64,000 nucleotides of DNA from Sphingomonas sp. JUb134 (GTDB lineage Bacteria > Pseudomonadota > Alphaproteobacteria > Sphingomonadales > Sphingomonadaceae), in the NCBI RefSeq assembly GCF_004341505.2, contig NZ_SLYP02000001.1:817001-881000 (forward strand). Reading direction: 5' to 3'. A program made the translations under genes and the position numbers. The notes under the pieces are model-generated. The model had not been told where the DNA came from and made no database searches. It was given only the letters and a program-made list of their open reading frames with translations. Positions 16,877 through 26,873 of this stretch are shown one piece after another. Each line of letters starts with the position of its first letter. Within the stretch, counting starts at the first letter, position 1.

Positions 16877-18139
16877 TCAGGCGAGCCAGTCCGGCAGCAC
16901 GTCGGCCTCGACCATCGACCGGATCGACGGGCGCTCGCGGACCACGGCGAAGCGATCGCCCGAGACCAGCACCTCGGGGGTGAGGGCGCGCGAGTTGTAG
17001 GTGCTCGACATGGACGCGGCATAGGCGCCGGCGGTGCGGAAGGCGACGAGGTCGCCGGCCGCGACATGGTCCATGGTGCGGCCGGTGGCGAAGGTGTCGC
17101 CAGTCTCGCACACGGGGCCGACGACGTTGACGGTCTCGCGCTGGCCGGTGGGCGCCACCGCCTCGATCGCGTGATAGGCGTCGTAGAGGCTGGGGCGCAG
17201 CAGGTCGTTCATGGCCGCGTCGACGATCACGAACGGCGCGTTGGCGCCCTGCTTCACGCGGATCACGCGCGACACCAGCACGCCCGCGTTGGCGACGATG
17301 AGCCGGCCGGGCTCGAAGATCAGGCGCGCGTCCCAGCCGGCGGTGGCGCGGCGGACCATTGCGCCATAGGCGGCGGGGGAGGGCGGCGCGGGCTTGGCGG
17401 GATCGTAGGGGACGCCGAGGCCGCCGCCGAGATCGGCGGTCGTGATGGTGTGGCCGGCCGCGCGCAGCTCGGCGATGAGCGCGCCGACGCGGCCGAAGGC
17501 TGCCTCCAGCGGGCCGAGGTCGGTGAGCTGGCTGCCGATGTGGACGGCGACGCCGCGCACCTCCAGGCCCGGCAGCGCCGCGACATGGGCGAAGGCGTCG
17601 AGCGCGCGATCATAGGGGATGCCGAACTTGTTGTCGGCGCCGCCGGTCGAGATTTTCGAATGCGTGCCGGCGAGCACGTCCGGATTGACGCGGATCGCGA
17701 CCGGCGCGGTGACGCCGCGTGCGGTCGCGACGGCGGAGAGCATGTCGAGTTCCGGTTCGGACTCGACGTTGAACTGGCCGATGCCGGCGTCGAGCGCCTG
17801 CGCCATTTCCTCTGCGGTCTTGCCGACGCCGGAGAAGACGATGTCCTGCGGCCGCACGCCGGCATGGAGCGCGCGTGCGAGCTCGCCGCCGGAGACGACG
17901 TCGGCGCCAAGCCCGGCGCGGGCGAGGGTCGCGAGCACCGCGCCATTGGGATTGGCCTTGACCGCGAAGGCGATCAGCGGGTTGTCGATGCCGGCAAGCG
18001 CTTCGCGGAACACGGCGACATGGCGGGCGAGGGTCGCGGTCGAATAGACGTAGACGGGCGTGCCGACCGCATCGGCGATCGCCGCCAGCGGCACGTCCTC
18101 GGCATGAAGCGCGCCGTCGCGCAGCTGGAAATTGTCCAT
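16877..18139 (-). CDS. lysA: Diaminopimelate decarboxylase
   Basis: Last step of lysine biosynthesis: decarboxylation of meso-diaminopimelate with pyridoxal phosphate. 420 residues, normal length. The PLP lysine is in IAFAVKANPNG; the glycine-rich phosphate loop is GGGLGVPY; FEPGRLIVANAGVL and VGPVCETGD (catalytic Cys) are present. It is the third gene of an argH-lipoprotein-lysA-siroheme run, 12 bases after the lipoprotein stop. The argH-lysA linkage around a small lipoprotein is widespread in Proteobacteria. Confidence 0.96.
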   Translation of the reverse strand: MDNFQLRDGALHAEDVPLAAIADAVGTPVYVYSTATLARHVAVFREALAGIDNPLIAFAVKANPNGAVLATLARAGLGADVVSGGELARALHAGVRPQDIVFSGVGKTAEEMAQALDAGIGQFNVESEPELDMLSAVATARGVTAPVAIRVNPDVLAGTHSKISTGGADNKFGIPYDRALDAFAHVAALPGLEVRGVAVHIGSQLTDLGPLEAAFGRVGALIAELRAAGHTITTADLGGGLGVPYDPAKPAPPSPAAYGAMVRRATAGWDARLIFEPGRLIVANAGVLVSRVIRVKQGANAPFVIVDAAMNDLLRPSLYDAYHAIEAVAPTGQRETVNVVGPVCETGDTFATGRTMDHVAAGDLVAFRTAGAYAASMSSTYNSRALTPEVLVSGDRFAVVRERPSIRSMVEADVLPDWLA

Positions 18140-18151
18140 GGGTTCAGGGGC

Positions 18152-18397
18152 TCAGTTGCGGGGCGGGATATCGAACGGATCGTCCTGGCGTTCCGTCGAT
18201 TCGCGCAGCAGCTCGTCGCTGCGGGTGGGGCGCTGCTGCGTCGTGGGCGTCAGCAGGTCGCCGGGCGTGGGGGTCGCGGTCGCGCCATAGGGCGGCGGCG
18301 GCAGCGCCTCGCCCTCGGCCGGCCGCAGGTCGCGGCGCGCGCCGCAGCCGGCGAGCGTGAGGGCGACGGCGGCGAGCAGCAGCGGGCGACGGGTCAT
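18152..18397 (-). CDS. Small LptM-like lipoprotein
   Basis: 81 residues. The lipoprotein signal [22 protein letters not shown] has a clear LAGC lipobox; the mature part is a Pro/Thr-rich disordered tail ending [10 protein letters not shown]. Position between argH and lysA is the same as for lipoproteins of the LptM/YifL group, which help mature the LptD lipopolysaccharide translocon in E. coli; equivalence here is by context and the short GCG start, not by proven homology. Its ATG overlaps the argH stop (ATGA). Confidence 0.75.
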   Translation of the reverse strand: MTRRPLLLAAVALTLAGCGARRDLRPAEGEALPPPPYGATATPTPGDLLTPTTQQRPTRSDELLRESTERQDDPFDIPPRN

Positions 18398-19773
18398 GCG
18401 GCTTCCTCTGCACGGGCGGCGCGGGCGGCGGCGACGGCGGCGCGCACGCGATCCGGCGCGGTGCCGCCGAAGCTGGTGCGGCTGCGCACCGAGGCATCCA
18501 CGGTCAGCACGGTGTAGACGCTGTCGGTGATACGCGGGTCGATCGCCTGAAGATCGGCGAGCGGCAGCGCGTCGAGCGCGACGCCGCGTTCCTCGGCGAG
18601 CTTCACGGTGCGACCGGTGACGTGGTGTGCCTCGCGGAACGGCAGCCCCGCCTCGCGCACCAGCCAGTCGGCGAGGTCGGTGGCGGTCGGGAAGCCCGCC
18701 TCCAGCGCCGCGCGCATGCGCTGCGGGCGGAAGGTCGCGCTTTCGACCATGCCGGTCATCGCCGCGATCGACAGGGCCAGCAGGTCGGTCGCCTCGAACA
18801 CGGGCGGCTTGTCGTCCTGCATGTCCTTCGAATAGGCGAGCGGCAGGCCCTTCATCGTCACCATCAGCGCGGTCATGTGCCCAAGGATGCGTCCCGAATG
18901 GCCGCGCACCAGCTCGGCCGCATCCGGGTTGCGCTTTTGCGGCATGATCGAGGAGCCGGTCGACCAAGCGTCCGACAGGGAGACGAAGCCGAACGGCTGC
19001 GACGCCCAGAGGACGAATTCCTCGGCCATGCGCGACAGGTGCAGCGCGGCTTGAACCGCGGCGGTGAGATATTCGATCGCAAAGTCGCGGTCGGACACCG
19101 AGTCGAGCGAGTTGTCGGTGGGCCCATCGAAGCCGAGCGCGCGGGCGGTCGCCTCGCGATCGATCGGAAAGCCGGTGCCGGCCAGTGCCGCGGCGCCGAG
19201 CGGGCAGCGGTTGAGGCGGGCGCGGGCATCGGCGAAGCGGCCGCGGTCGCGGGCCACCATCGCGTTGTAGGCCATCAAGTGGTGGCCGAGCGTCACCGGC
19301 TGGGCGACCTGGAGATGGGTAAAGCCGGGCATCACCGTTTCGGCATGCTCGTCGGCGCGCGCGATCAGCGCGTCCTGGAGCTGGCCCAGCGCGGCATCGA
19401 CCGAGTCGATCGCGTCGCGCACCCACAGGCGGAAGTCGGTCGCGACCTGATCGTTGCGCGAGCGCGCGGTGTGCAGGCGGCCGGCGGCCGGGCCGATCGC
19501 CTCGGCCAGCCGCGCCTCGGTCTGCATGTGGATGTCCTCGAGCGCGAGGTCCTCGGCGACGCCCTCGCGCGCATAATGCTCGGCGACGCCGTCGAGGCCG
19601 GTGCGGATCGCGGCGGCGTCCTCCGCCGTCAGGATGCCCTGCGCGGCCAGCATCGCGGCATGGGCCTGCGATCCGGCAATGTCCTGCTGCCACATTCGCT
19701 TGTCGAACGGGATGGAGGCATTTATCTCCCGCATCACAGCCGAGGGACCCTCGGCGAAGCGCCCGCCCCACAT
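18394..19773 (-). CDS. argH: Argininosuccinate lyase
   Basis: Last step of arginine biosynthesis. 459 residues from the ATG of [11 protein letters not shown], the family's usual N-terminus. The fumarase/aspartase-superfamily signature [12 protein letters not shown] is present, as are [13 protein letters not shown] and the TGFPIDRE segment. A much longer open frame upstream reads through the opposite tlpA gene and is not real. The start codon is only 16 bases from the start of the divergent thioredoxin gene, so its promoter must lie inside that gene. Confidence 0.95.
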   Translation of the reverse strand: MWGGRFAEGPSAVMREINASIPFDKRMWQQDIAGSQAHAAMLAAQGILTAEDAAAIRTGLDGVAEHYAREGVAEDLALEDIHMQTEARLAEAIGPAAGRLHTARSRNDQVATDFRLWVRDAIDSVDAALGQLQDALIARADEHAETVMPGFTHLQVAQPVTLGHHLMAYNAMVARDRGRFADARARLNRCPLGAAALAGTGFPIDREATARALGFDGPTDNSLDSVSDRDFAIEYLTAAVQAALHLSRMAEEFVLWASQPFGFVSLSDAWSTGSSIMPQKRNPDAAELVRGHSGRILGHMTALMVTMKGLPLAYSKDMQDDKPPVFEATDLLALSIAAMTGMVESATFRPQRMRAALEAGFPTATDLADWLVREAGLPFREAHHVTGRTVKLAEERGVALDALPLADLQAIDPRITDSVYTVLTVDASVRSRTSFGGTAPDRVRAAVAAARAARAEEAA

Positions 19774-19789
19774 CGAATTGGAGCCTGCC

Positions 19790-20371
19790 TTGCGCTCGGT
19801 AATCGCGCTTCTCCTTGCCACAACGCTGCTGCTAACCGGGGCTTGCGATAGGCGACCCCAGCCTACCGGGCAAGACGAAGCGGGCACGGTTCCCGAGGTC
19901 GCTGCGACCGGCGGCGGCGAGGTGCCGGCAAAGGCGGGTGCGGCCGATCGCAGCCACAAGGGCGAGGCGGCGCCCGACGTGCAGTTCGAGCGGCCGGACG
20001 GCACCCCGACGAGCCTTGCGGCGTTCCGAGGCAAGCCGGTGCTGGTGAACTTGTGGGCGACCTGGTGCGCGCCGTGCATCCAGGAGATGCCGACGCTCGA
20101 TACGCTCGCGGGCGAGGGGAAGCTCAAGGTCGTGGCGGTGAGCCAGGACCTGGAGGGCGGCAAGGCGGCGGCGCCGTTCCTGGCCAAGCACGGCTGGAAG
20201 AACCTGGCCGCCTATGCCGATCCCAAGCTGGGGCTGTCGACGGGGCTGAACGCGAACCTGCCGACGACGATCCTGTACGATGCCGCGGGCAAGGAGCTGT
20301 GGCGGGTGCAGGGCGCGATGGAGTGGACCGGCGCCGAGGCGCGGACGTTGCTGGGCGAAGCGGGGGCCTGA
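19790..20371 (+). CDS. TlpA/ResA-like thioredoxin-fold lipoprotein
   Basis: 193 residues from TTG 19790, chosen because GGAG lies 7 bases upstream and the signal peptide ([17 protein letters not shown]) starts immediately. The cysteine after LTGA could be lipidated. The redox domain has [21 protein letters not shown] with the CAPC active site and a cis-Pro loop (NLPTTILYD). It probably reduces disulfides in the periplasm, for example during cytochrome c maturation. It diverges from argH with only 16 bases between start codons. Confidence 0.88.
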   Translation: MRSVIALLLATTLLLTGACDRRPQPTGQDEAGTVPEVAATGGGEVPAKAGAADRSHKGEAAPDVQFERPDGTPTSLAAFRGKPVLVNLWATWCAPCIQEMPTLDTLAGEGKLKVVAVSQDLEGGKAAAPFLAKHGWKNLAAYADPKLGLSTGLNANLPTTILYDAAGKELWRVQGAMEWTGAEARTLLGEAGA

Positions 20372-20468
20372 GCGGGCGCCGCGCGGCGGCGGTTTCTTGT
20401 CGTGTCCCCTCCGCGGGCGGGGATTCAGGGCGACGCAGCGTAACCGCCGGCAGCGTGCGGAACCCTGG

Positions 20469-20488
20469 GCTCCTGCCTGCGCAGGAGC
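20469..20488. repeat. Intergenic hairpin repeat of sphingomonad type
   Basis: GCTCCTGC and GCAGGAGC form a perfect 8-bp stem with a 4-base loop. It lies in the 256-base gap between the thioredoxin and hydrolase genes. Sequences of this kind (CTGGGCTCCTGC with an inverted arm) recur between genes in sphingomonad genomes as I know them. Only one copy is seen in this window, so the repeat status is inferred. Confidence 0.4.
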
Positions 20489-20627
20489 ACGGTGGTGCGG
20501 GAGGGCCGTGGGGCTTGGTCCCCATGAATCTTGCGGGCCGGGAAGCTGCTGGTTGCGCGGTGGCATCGCGCCGCTACCCTTTGCTCCTGCTGGCGCCGAG
20601 GCGCGTCCTCGAAGCAGGAGATACGGT

Positions 20628-21632
20628 TTGTCGCGGATCCGGTTCTTGCCCCTTCTCCTTGCGCTCGGCTTCGCTGGCGCGGCCTGCGGTCAGAGCGGCG
20701 GGACCGACAAACCGCCTGCGGAGGTCGTCCTCCCGAAGAACGAGCGGGCGGGCGTATGGCAGCCTCCTGCCGGCGGGGTTCAGATGCCGCTCTGGCCCGC
20801 GAGCACGCCTCTGGCCAAGCCGGACTCGGGCGATCGGCCCGAGGGGACCGGCAACGGAACGGGGCTTGTAGGAGGGCGTAAATGGCATTGGGCGAGCTAT
20901 GTCACCCGGCCGACCATGACCCTCTATCGCCCGAAAGGTCGCAACAACGGGACCGCCATGCTGGTCCTGCCCGGGGGCGGATTCCACGTCGTCGCGACCG
21001 ATCTGGAAGGTACCGAGATCTGCGACTGGGTGGTGCAGCAGGGAATGACCTGTGCCGTGCTGAAATACCGGGTGCCGCAAGCGTGGCCGAGGGAGAACGG
21101 GAAGCAGCAGCGGCCCAAGGTGCTGTTGGGCCTGGAGGACGCGCAGCGCGCGATGGGACTGCTGCGGCAGCGCGCATCGTCCTACGGGATCGATCCGCAC
21201 AGGATCGGCGTGATCGGCTTTTCCGCGGGTGCCTATCTGGCGGCGAACATGAGCAACACCGAAGCGCGCACCTATCCGCTTGCGGACGCCGCGGACCAGC
21301 AATCGCCCCGGCCCGATTTCGCGATCATCGCCTATACGGCACGGATGCTGGACGACAGCAAGGGCAGGAACAGTCTCGAGCTCAAGCCTTGGGTGACCAT
21401 CAGTCCCAAGGCACCGCCGACGCTGATCCTCCATGCGATGAACGATCCCATGGACCCGATCCGGCAGCCTTTGGCCTATGCCCTGGCGCTCAATGATGCA
21501 GGCGTGCCGGTGGACATGCGGATCTATGCCAAGGGAGGCCATGCCTTCGGCATGCGACCGACGGCCGATCCGATCTCCCGGGAATGGCCCGGACAGGTCA
21601 GGCAGTGGCTGCACAACCTCGGCATGCTGTGA
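20628..21632 (+). CDS. Alpha/beta-hydrolase, esterase family, exported
   Basis: 334 residues from TTG 20628, which has AGGAG seven bases upstream and begins a signal peptide (FLPLLLALGFAGAACGQ) with a lipobox-like GAAC. The fold motifs are LVLPGGGFHVVA (oxyanion loop), IGFSAGAYLAANMS (nucleophile Ser in GxSxG), MNDPMDP (Asp) and KGGHAFGM (His). This set is typical of acetyl-xylan/feruloyl-esterase-like enzymes (BD-FAE type). It probably removes acyl groups from plant polysaccharide at the cell envelope. Confidence 0.85.
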   Translation: MSRIRFLPLLLALGFAGAACGQSGGTDKPPAEVVLPKNERAGVWQPPAGGVQMPLWPASTPLAKPDSGDRPEGTGNGTGLVGGRKWHWASYVTRPTMTLYRPKGRNNGTAMLVLPGGGFHVVATDLEGTEICDWVVQQGMTCAVLKYRVPQAWPRENGKQQRPKVLLGLEDAQRAMGLLRQRASSYGIDPHRIGVIGFSAGAYLAANMSNTEARTYPLADAADQQSPRPDFAIIAYTARMLDDSKGRNSLELKPWVTISPKAPPTLILHAMNDPMDPIRQPLAYALALNDAGVPVDMRIYAKGGHAFGMRPTADPISREWPGQVRQWLHNLGML

Positions 21633-21673
21633 CGTCCGAGGCGGTATGCGTCGCGTGCCGCCCGGATGGGTAG

Positions 21674-21703
21674 TCCCCGATCCGGCCTAGGCCGGACCGG
21701 GGA
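21674..21703. terminator. Terminator hairpin between convergent genes
   Basis: A near-perfect 14-bp stem (TCCCCGATCCGGCC paired with GGCCGGACCGGGGA, one mismatch) with a TA loop lies between the stops of the hydrolase gene and gltB. It could terminate both strands. Confidence 0.6.
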
Positions 21704-21708
21704 TCGGA

Positions 21709-24700
21709 TCACTCCGCCGCCACCATTTCCTCCGATGCCTCGGCCGGGCTGTCGGAGAGCGGCTGCGCAAGCCGCGTGAGCATTTCCTTGGGCACCACCT
21801 GCCAGAACCGCGTGCGGCTGCGCTCCCAGTCTTCGAGGATCTCGCCGGACCAGCGGCTGTCGGTGGCGCGGTGGTGCTGTTCGACCAGGTCGCGCAGCAC
21901 GCCTTCCCAATGCGCCGAGTCGAGGCGCTGCCAGACGATGCTTTCCGGGTTGGCGTGGCGGGGGAAGCGGTCCTCGGCGTCGTAGACGAAGGCCATGCCG
22001 CCGGTCATGCCCGCGCCGAAGTTCGTGCCGGTGTCGCCCAGCACCACCGCGACGCCGCCGGTCATGTATTCGCAGCCGTTCGCGCCGCAGCCCTCGACCA
22101 CGACGGTCGCGCCCGAGTTGCGGACCGCGAAGCGCTCGCCCGCCTGGCCGGCGGCGAACAGCCGGCCCGAGGTCGCGCCATAGAGCACAGTGTTGCCGAC
22201 GATGGTGTTGTGCTGGCTGACGAGCCTGGAGCTCACCATCGGGCGCACGACGATGACGCCGCCCGACAGCCCCTTTCCGACATAGTCGTTGGCGTCGCCG
22301 AACACTTCCAGCGTAATGCCCTTGCACAGGAAGGCGCCGAGCGACTGGCCGGCGGTGCCGCGCAGGCGGATGGTGACGTGGCCGTCGGCGAGCTTGGACA
22401 TGCCGAAGGTGCGGGTGATCTCGCTGGAGAGGCGCGTGCCGACCGCGCGGTGCGTGTTGCGCACCGAATAGGTCAGCTGCATCTTTTCGCCGCGCGAGAA
22501 GACGGCGGCCGCGTCCTTGATCATCTGCGCGTCGAGGCTGTCGGGCACCTCGTTGCGGAAGGTGTTGAGCGAGAAGCGACGCTCGGCATCGGTCGCGTCG
22601 ACCTTGGCGAGCACGGGGTTCAGGTCGAGGTCGTCGAGATGCTCGGCACCGCGGCTGACCTGGCGGAGCAGCTCGGTGCGGCCGATCACTTCGTCCAGGC
22701 TGGAGACGCCGAGGCGGGCCAGGATCTCGCGCACTTCCTCGGCGATGAAGGTCATCAGGTTGATGACCTTCTCGGGCGAGCCGGTGAACTTGGCGCGCAG
22801 CTTTTCGTCCTGCACGCACACGCCGACCGGGCAGGTGTTCGAATGGCACTGGCGCACCATGATGCAGCCCATCGCCACCAGGCTCAGCGTGCCGATGCCG
22901 AACTCCTCGGCCCCCAGGATCGCGGCGATGACGATGTCGCGCCCGGTCTTGAGCCCGCCGTCGGTGCGCAGCGTGACGCGGCCGCGCAAGCCGTTGAGGG
23001 TGAGCGTCTGGTTGACCTCCGACAGGCCCATTTCCCAGGGCGTGCCGGCGTATTTGATCGAGGTCTGGGGCGAAGCGCCGGTGCCGCCGACATGGCCGGA
23101 GACCAGGATGACGTCGGCATGCGCCTTGGCGACCCCGGCCGCGACCGTGCCGATGCCGGCCGAGGAGACCAGCTTCACGCAGACGCGGGCGCGCGGGTTG
23201 ATCTGCTTGCAGTCGTAGATGAGCTGCGCGAGATCCTCGATCGAGTAGATGTCGTGGTGCGGCGGCGGCGAGATCAGCGTGACGCCGGGCGTCGCGTGGC
23301 GCAGCTTGGCGATGAACTCGGTCACCTTGAAGCCCGGCAGCTGGCCACCCTCGCCGGGCTTGGCGCCCTGGGCCACCTTGATCTCGATCTCGTCGCAGGC
23401 GTTGAGATATTCCGCGGTGACGCCGAAGCGGCCCGACGCGATCTGCTTGATCGTCGAGTTGGCGTTGTCGCCGTTCTCGTAGGGCTGGTAGCGCGCCTTG
23501 TCCTCGCCGCCCTCGCCCGACACCGCCTTGGCACCGATGCGGTTCATCGCGATCGCCAGCGTCTCGTGCGCCTCGGGCGAGAGCGCGCCCAGCGACATGC
23601 CGGGGGTGACGAAGCGCTTGCGGATCTCGGTGATCGCCTCGACCTTCTCGATCGCGATCCCCTCGTCGGGATAGTTGAACTCGAGCAGGTCGCGCAGATA
23701 GACCGGCGGCAGATCGCGTACCCCGCGCGAGAACTGCATGTAGGTCGAGAAGCTGTCGCGGGCGACGGCCGACTGCAACAGGTGCATGAGCTGCGCCGAA
23801 TAGGCGTGGGTTTCGCCGCCGTCGCGCTGGCGGTAGAAGCCGCCGATCGGGAGCGTGGCGACGCCGCGGTCGAACGCCGCCTGATGCTTGAGCATCGCGC
23901 TATAGTGGAGCGAGTGATAGCCCTCGCCCGAGATCTTCGCCGGCATGCCGGGGAAGAGGTCGTTGACCAGCGCCCGGCTGAGGCCGACCGCTTCGAAGTT
24001 GTAGCCGCCGCGATAGCTGGAGATGACGGCGATGCCCATCTTCGACAGGATCTTGAGCAGGCCCTCGTTGACCGCATGGCGATGCTGGCCGAGGCACTGG
24101 TCGAGGGTCATGTCGCCGAACAGGCCACGGGCGTGGCGATCGGCGATCGCGGCCTCGGACAGATAGGCGTTCACCGTGGTCGCGCCGACGCCGACCAGTA
24201 CCGCATAATAATGCGTGTCGAGGCATTCGGCGGTGCGGACGTTGACCGACGCATAGGCGCGCAGGCCGCGACGCACGAGGTGGGTGTGGACGGCGGCGGC
24301 CGCGAGGACGCCCGGGATCGCCACCCGGTCCGGCCCGACGTTCTCGTCGGTCAGGAACAGCTCGCTGCGGCCTTCGCGCACGGCCTGTTCGGCCTCCTGA
24401 CGGATGCGCTGGATGGCGGCGCGCAGAACCTCGTGGTCGTCGCCGGCCTCGAACGTGCAGTCGATCTCGGCCGACTGGGCACCGAAATAGCGCTTGAGCC
24501 GCAGCCAGTCCTCGCTGGTGAGGACGGGGCTGTCGAGCACCAGCACCGCATTGGGGCGGCCGCGCGTGTCGAGGATGTTGGAGAAATTGCCGAAGCGGGT
24601 GCGCAGCGACATGACATGCCGTTCGCGCAAGGGGTCGATCGGCGGGTTGGTCACCTGGCTGAAGTTCTGGCGGAAGAACTGGCTGACGAGGCGGGGTTTG

Positions 24701-26244
24701 TCCGAGATGACGGCGAGCGGCGTGTCGTCGCCCATCGAGCCGATCGCTTCCTTGCCCCCCTCGACCATCGGCGAGAGAATCAGCTCCATGTCCTCCAGCG
24801 TCTGGCCGGCGGCGACCTGACGGCGCGCGAGCTCGGCGCGGTCGTAGCGCGGCAGCTGCTCGCCGGCTACGGGTGCGAGATCGTCGATGGTCAGGAAGTT
24901 CTGGATCATGGACGCGTAGTCGGCCTCGGCCGCGAGCTGGTCCTTGATCGTGCGATCGTCGAAGACGCGGCCTTCGTGCAGGTCGACGGCGATCATCTGG
25001 CCGGGACCCAGGCGACCCTTGGCGAGCACCGTCGCCTCCGGCACCACGACCATGCCGGCTTCGGAGCCGACGATCAGCAAGCCGTCGTTCGTCTGGGTGT
25101 AGCGCAAGGGGCGCAGCGCATTGCGGTCCATGCCGGCGACCGCCCAGCGGCCGTCGGTCATCGCCAGTGCCGCCGGGCCGTCCCACGGCTCCATCACCGA
25201 AGCGAGATATTCGTACATCGCCAGGTGGCCGGCGGGCAGGTCTTCGTTCTCCTGCCAGGCTTCCGGCACCAGCATCAGCTTCGCGGTGGGCGCGTCGCGG
25301 CCGGAGCGGCAGATCGCTTCGAACACGGCGTCGAGCGCGGCGGTGTCGGAGGCGCCGGCGGGGATCACCGGCTTGATGTCCTCAGAACGCTCGCCGAACG
25401 CCAGGCTCGCCATCTTGATCTCGTGGCTGAGCATCCAGTTCTTGTTGCCGCGGATCGTGTTCACCTCGCCATTGTGGGCGAGGCAGCGGAACGGCTGGGC
25501 CAGCCACCATTGCGGGAAGGTGTTGGTGGAATAGCGCTGGTGGAAGATCGCGACGCGGCTCTCGAACCGGTCGTCCTTCAGGTCCGGGTAGAAGTCCGAG
25601 AGGGACTCCGCGAGGAACAGCCCCTTGTAGATGATCGACCGGCACGACAGCGAGCAGATGTAGAAGCCGCTGATCTGCGCTGCGATCACGCGCTTCTCGA
25701 TCCGGCGGCGGACGAGATAGAGGTTCTTTTCGAACTCGGCCGCGTCCACGTCGTCGGGCAGCGGCCCGGCGATCATGATCTGCTCGATTTCCGGACGGGT
25801 GGCCTGCGCCTTCAGGCCGATCACCGACACGTCGACCGGCACCTGGCGCCATCCGTAGATGGTGTAGCCGGCGTCGATGATCTCGCTCTCGACGATGGTG
25901 CGGCAGGTCTCCTGGGCGCCGAGGTCCGTGCGCGGCAGGAAGATCATGCCGACCGCGAGCCGGTTCGGGCGCATGCGGTGGCCGGCGAGCGACACCGCAT
26001 CCTCGAAGAAGCGGGTGGGGAGATCGACGTGCAACCCCGCGCCGTCCCCGGTCTTGCCGTCGGCATCGACCGCGCCGCGGTGCCACACCGCGCGCAGGGC
26101 ATCGATCGCCGACTGGACGACGCGGCGCGAGCTGGTGCCATCGGTGGCGGCGACCAGGCCGACGCCGCACGCGTCGCTCTCGAATTCGGGGCGGTACATG
26201 CCTTCGCGAGCGAGGCGGAGGCGTTCGGATTCGAGGGTGGGCAT
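21709..26244 (-). CDS. gltB: Glutamate synthase, large (alpha) subunit
   Basis: 1511 residues, the normal size. With GltD it makes two glutamates from glutamine and 2-oxoglutarate. The order is a class-II glutaminase domain (a short propeptide then Cys of DACGVGLVA), a central domain, an FMN-binding TIM barrel (KPGEGGQLPGFKV, GHVGGTGASP), the 3Fe-4S cysteines (CIMVRQCHSNTCPVG) and a C-terminal beta-helix rich in Gly (GANGCEYMTGG). The ATG overlaps the stop of the DUF2059 gene (ATGA), so it is the third gene of the gltD operon. Confidence 0.97.
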   Translation of the reverse strand: MPTLESERLRLAREGMYRPEFESDACGVGLVAATDGTSSRRVVQSAIDALRAVWHRGAVDADGKTGDGAGLHVDLPTRFFEDAVSLAGHRMRPNRLAVGMIFLPRTDLGAQETCRTIVESEIIDAGYTIYGWRQVPVDVSVIGLKAQATRPEIEQIMIAGPLPDDVDAAEFEKNLYLVRRRIEKRVIAAQISGFYICSLSCRSIIYKGLFLAESLSDFYPDLKDDRFESRVAIFHQRYSTNTFPQWWLAQPFRCLAHNGEVNTIRGNKNWMLSHEIKMASLAFGERSEDIKPVIPAGASDTAALDAVFEAICRSGRDAPTAKLMLVPEAWQENEDLPAGHLAMYEYLASVMEPWDGPAALAMTDGRWAVAGMDRNALRPLRYTQTNDGLLIVGSEAGMVVVPEATVLAKGRLGPGQMIAVDLHEGRVFDDRTIKDQLAAEADYASMIQNFLTIDDLAPVAGEQLPRYDRAELARRQVAAGQTLEDMELILSPMVEGGKEAIGSMGDDTPLAVISDKPRLVSQFFRQNFSQVTNPPIDPLRERHVMSLRTRFGNFSNILDTRGRPNAVLVLDSPVLTSEDWLRLKRYFGAQSAEIDCTFEAGDDHEVLRAAIQRIRQEAEQAVREGRSELFLTDENVGPDRVAIPGVLAAAAVHTHLVRRGLRAYASVNVRTAECLDTHYYAVLVGVGATTVNAYLSEAAIADRHARGLFGDMTLDQCLGQHRHAVNEGLLKILSKMGIAVISSYRGGYNFEAVGLSRALVNDLFPGMPAKISGEGYHSLHYSAMLKHQAAFDRGVATLPIGGFYRQRDGGETHAYSAQLMHLLQSAVARDSFSTYMQFSRGVRDLPPVYLRDLLEFNYPDEGIAIEKVEAITEIRKRFVTPGMSLGALSPEAHETLAIAMNRIGAKAVSGEGGEDKARYQPYENGDNANSTIKQIASGRFGVTAEYLNACDEIEIKVAQGAKPGEGGQLPGFKVTEFIAKLRHATPGVTLISPPPHHDIYSIEDLAQLIYDCKQINPRARVCVKLVSSAGIGTVAAGVAKAHADVILVSGHVGGTGASPQTSIKYAGTPWEMGLSEVNQTLTLNGLRGRVTLRTDGGLKTGRDIVIAAILGAEEFGIGTLSLVAMGCIMVRQCHSNTCPVGVCVQDEKLRAKFTGSPEKVINLMTFIAEEVREILARLGVSSLDEVIGRTELLRQVSRGAEHLDDLDLNPVLAKVDATDAERRFSLNTFRNEVPDSLDAQMIKDAAAVFSRGEKMQLTYSVRNTHRAVGTRLSSEITRTFGMSKLADGHVTIRLRGTAGQSLGAFLCKGITLEVFGDANDYVGKGLSGGVIVVRPMVSSRLVSQHNTIVGNTVLYGATSGRLFAAGQAGERFAVRNSGATVVVEGCGANGCEYMTGGVAVVLGDTGTNFGAGMTGGMAFVYDAEDRFPRHANPESIVWQRLDSAHWEGVLRDLVEQHHRATDSRWSGEILEDWERSRTRFWQVVPKEMLTRLAQPLSDSPAEASEEMVAAE

Positions 26245-26873
26245 CAGTCGGCGCTTTCGGGCTTGGGCGGCGGGGGCAGGTGGGCGGTGGCGGCTTCCAC
26301 CTTTTTCATGATCTGCGGCATCGCCCGCATCAGCAGCGGGGTCGTCTTGGACATTTCGCGCAGCATGTCGGGATCGGCGAACAGCGACAGGAAATTGTCG
26401 GCAAAGGCCTTGCCCGAGGGGGTGGCGAAGAAGGCGTTCATGTCGGCGAGCTGGGCCACGGTGAAGCGGCGCGCGAAGGCGGATGCGAGGCCAGCGCGGA
26501 CCTGCGGCTCCACTTGCGTCATGATCGGCGCCAGTTCGTCGCCCATGACCTTCGTCATGATCCGCATGCGCTCGTCGAAGGCAGGGTCCTTGGCGCGGGC
26601 GGCGTCCAGGATGCTGCCGGGCGCGCTGCCGCCGGCATCCTCCGCGGAGATTCCGCCCATGCTGGTCAGCATCGCCTCCATCATGCGCGGATATTGCTCG
26701 CGCATCATCCGCGCATAGACGCCCTGCGGCACGAGCAGCGCCACGGTGCGCTCGGCGGCGGCGCGGCGCGCGGGATCGACTGCGGTCGACCCGGTCGCGG
26801 GCGGCGCTGCGGTCTGCGCGCTCGCGACCGGGGCCGCGAGCACCGCCGCTGCCAGGCAGAGCGCACGCATCAT
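26244..26873 (-). CDS. Exported DUF2059-family protein inside the glutamate synthase operon
   Basis: 209 residues with a signal peptide (MRALCLAAAVLAAPVASAQ). The mature helical part (FAARRFTVAQL-type block: SAFARRFTVAQLADMNAFFATPSGKAFADNF) is the DUF2059 signature; the end is Pro-rich. Function is unknown. It overlaps both neighbours by ATGA junctions (its start with the gltD stop, its stop with the gltB start), so the three are translationally coupled. That placement between two cytoplasmic subunits is odd for a secreted protein. Confidence 0.85.
   Translation of the reverse strand: MMRALCLAAAVLAAPVASAQTAAPPATGSTAVDPARRAAAERTVALLVPQGVYARMMREQYPRMMEAMLTSMGGISAEDAGGSAPGSILDAARAKDPAFDERMRIMTKVMGDELAPIMTQVEPQVRAGLASAFARRFTVAQLADMNAFFATPSGKAFADNFLSLFADPDMLREMSKTTPLLMRAMPQIMKKVEAATAHLPPPPKPESAD

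Noticed and set aside
21871..26718. 1615-codon ORF antisense to gltB
   Set aside because: Composition is an antisense artefact and it overlaps a fully recognised glutamate synthase.
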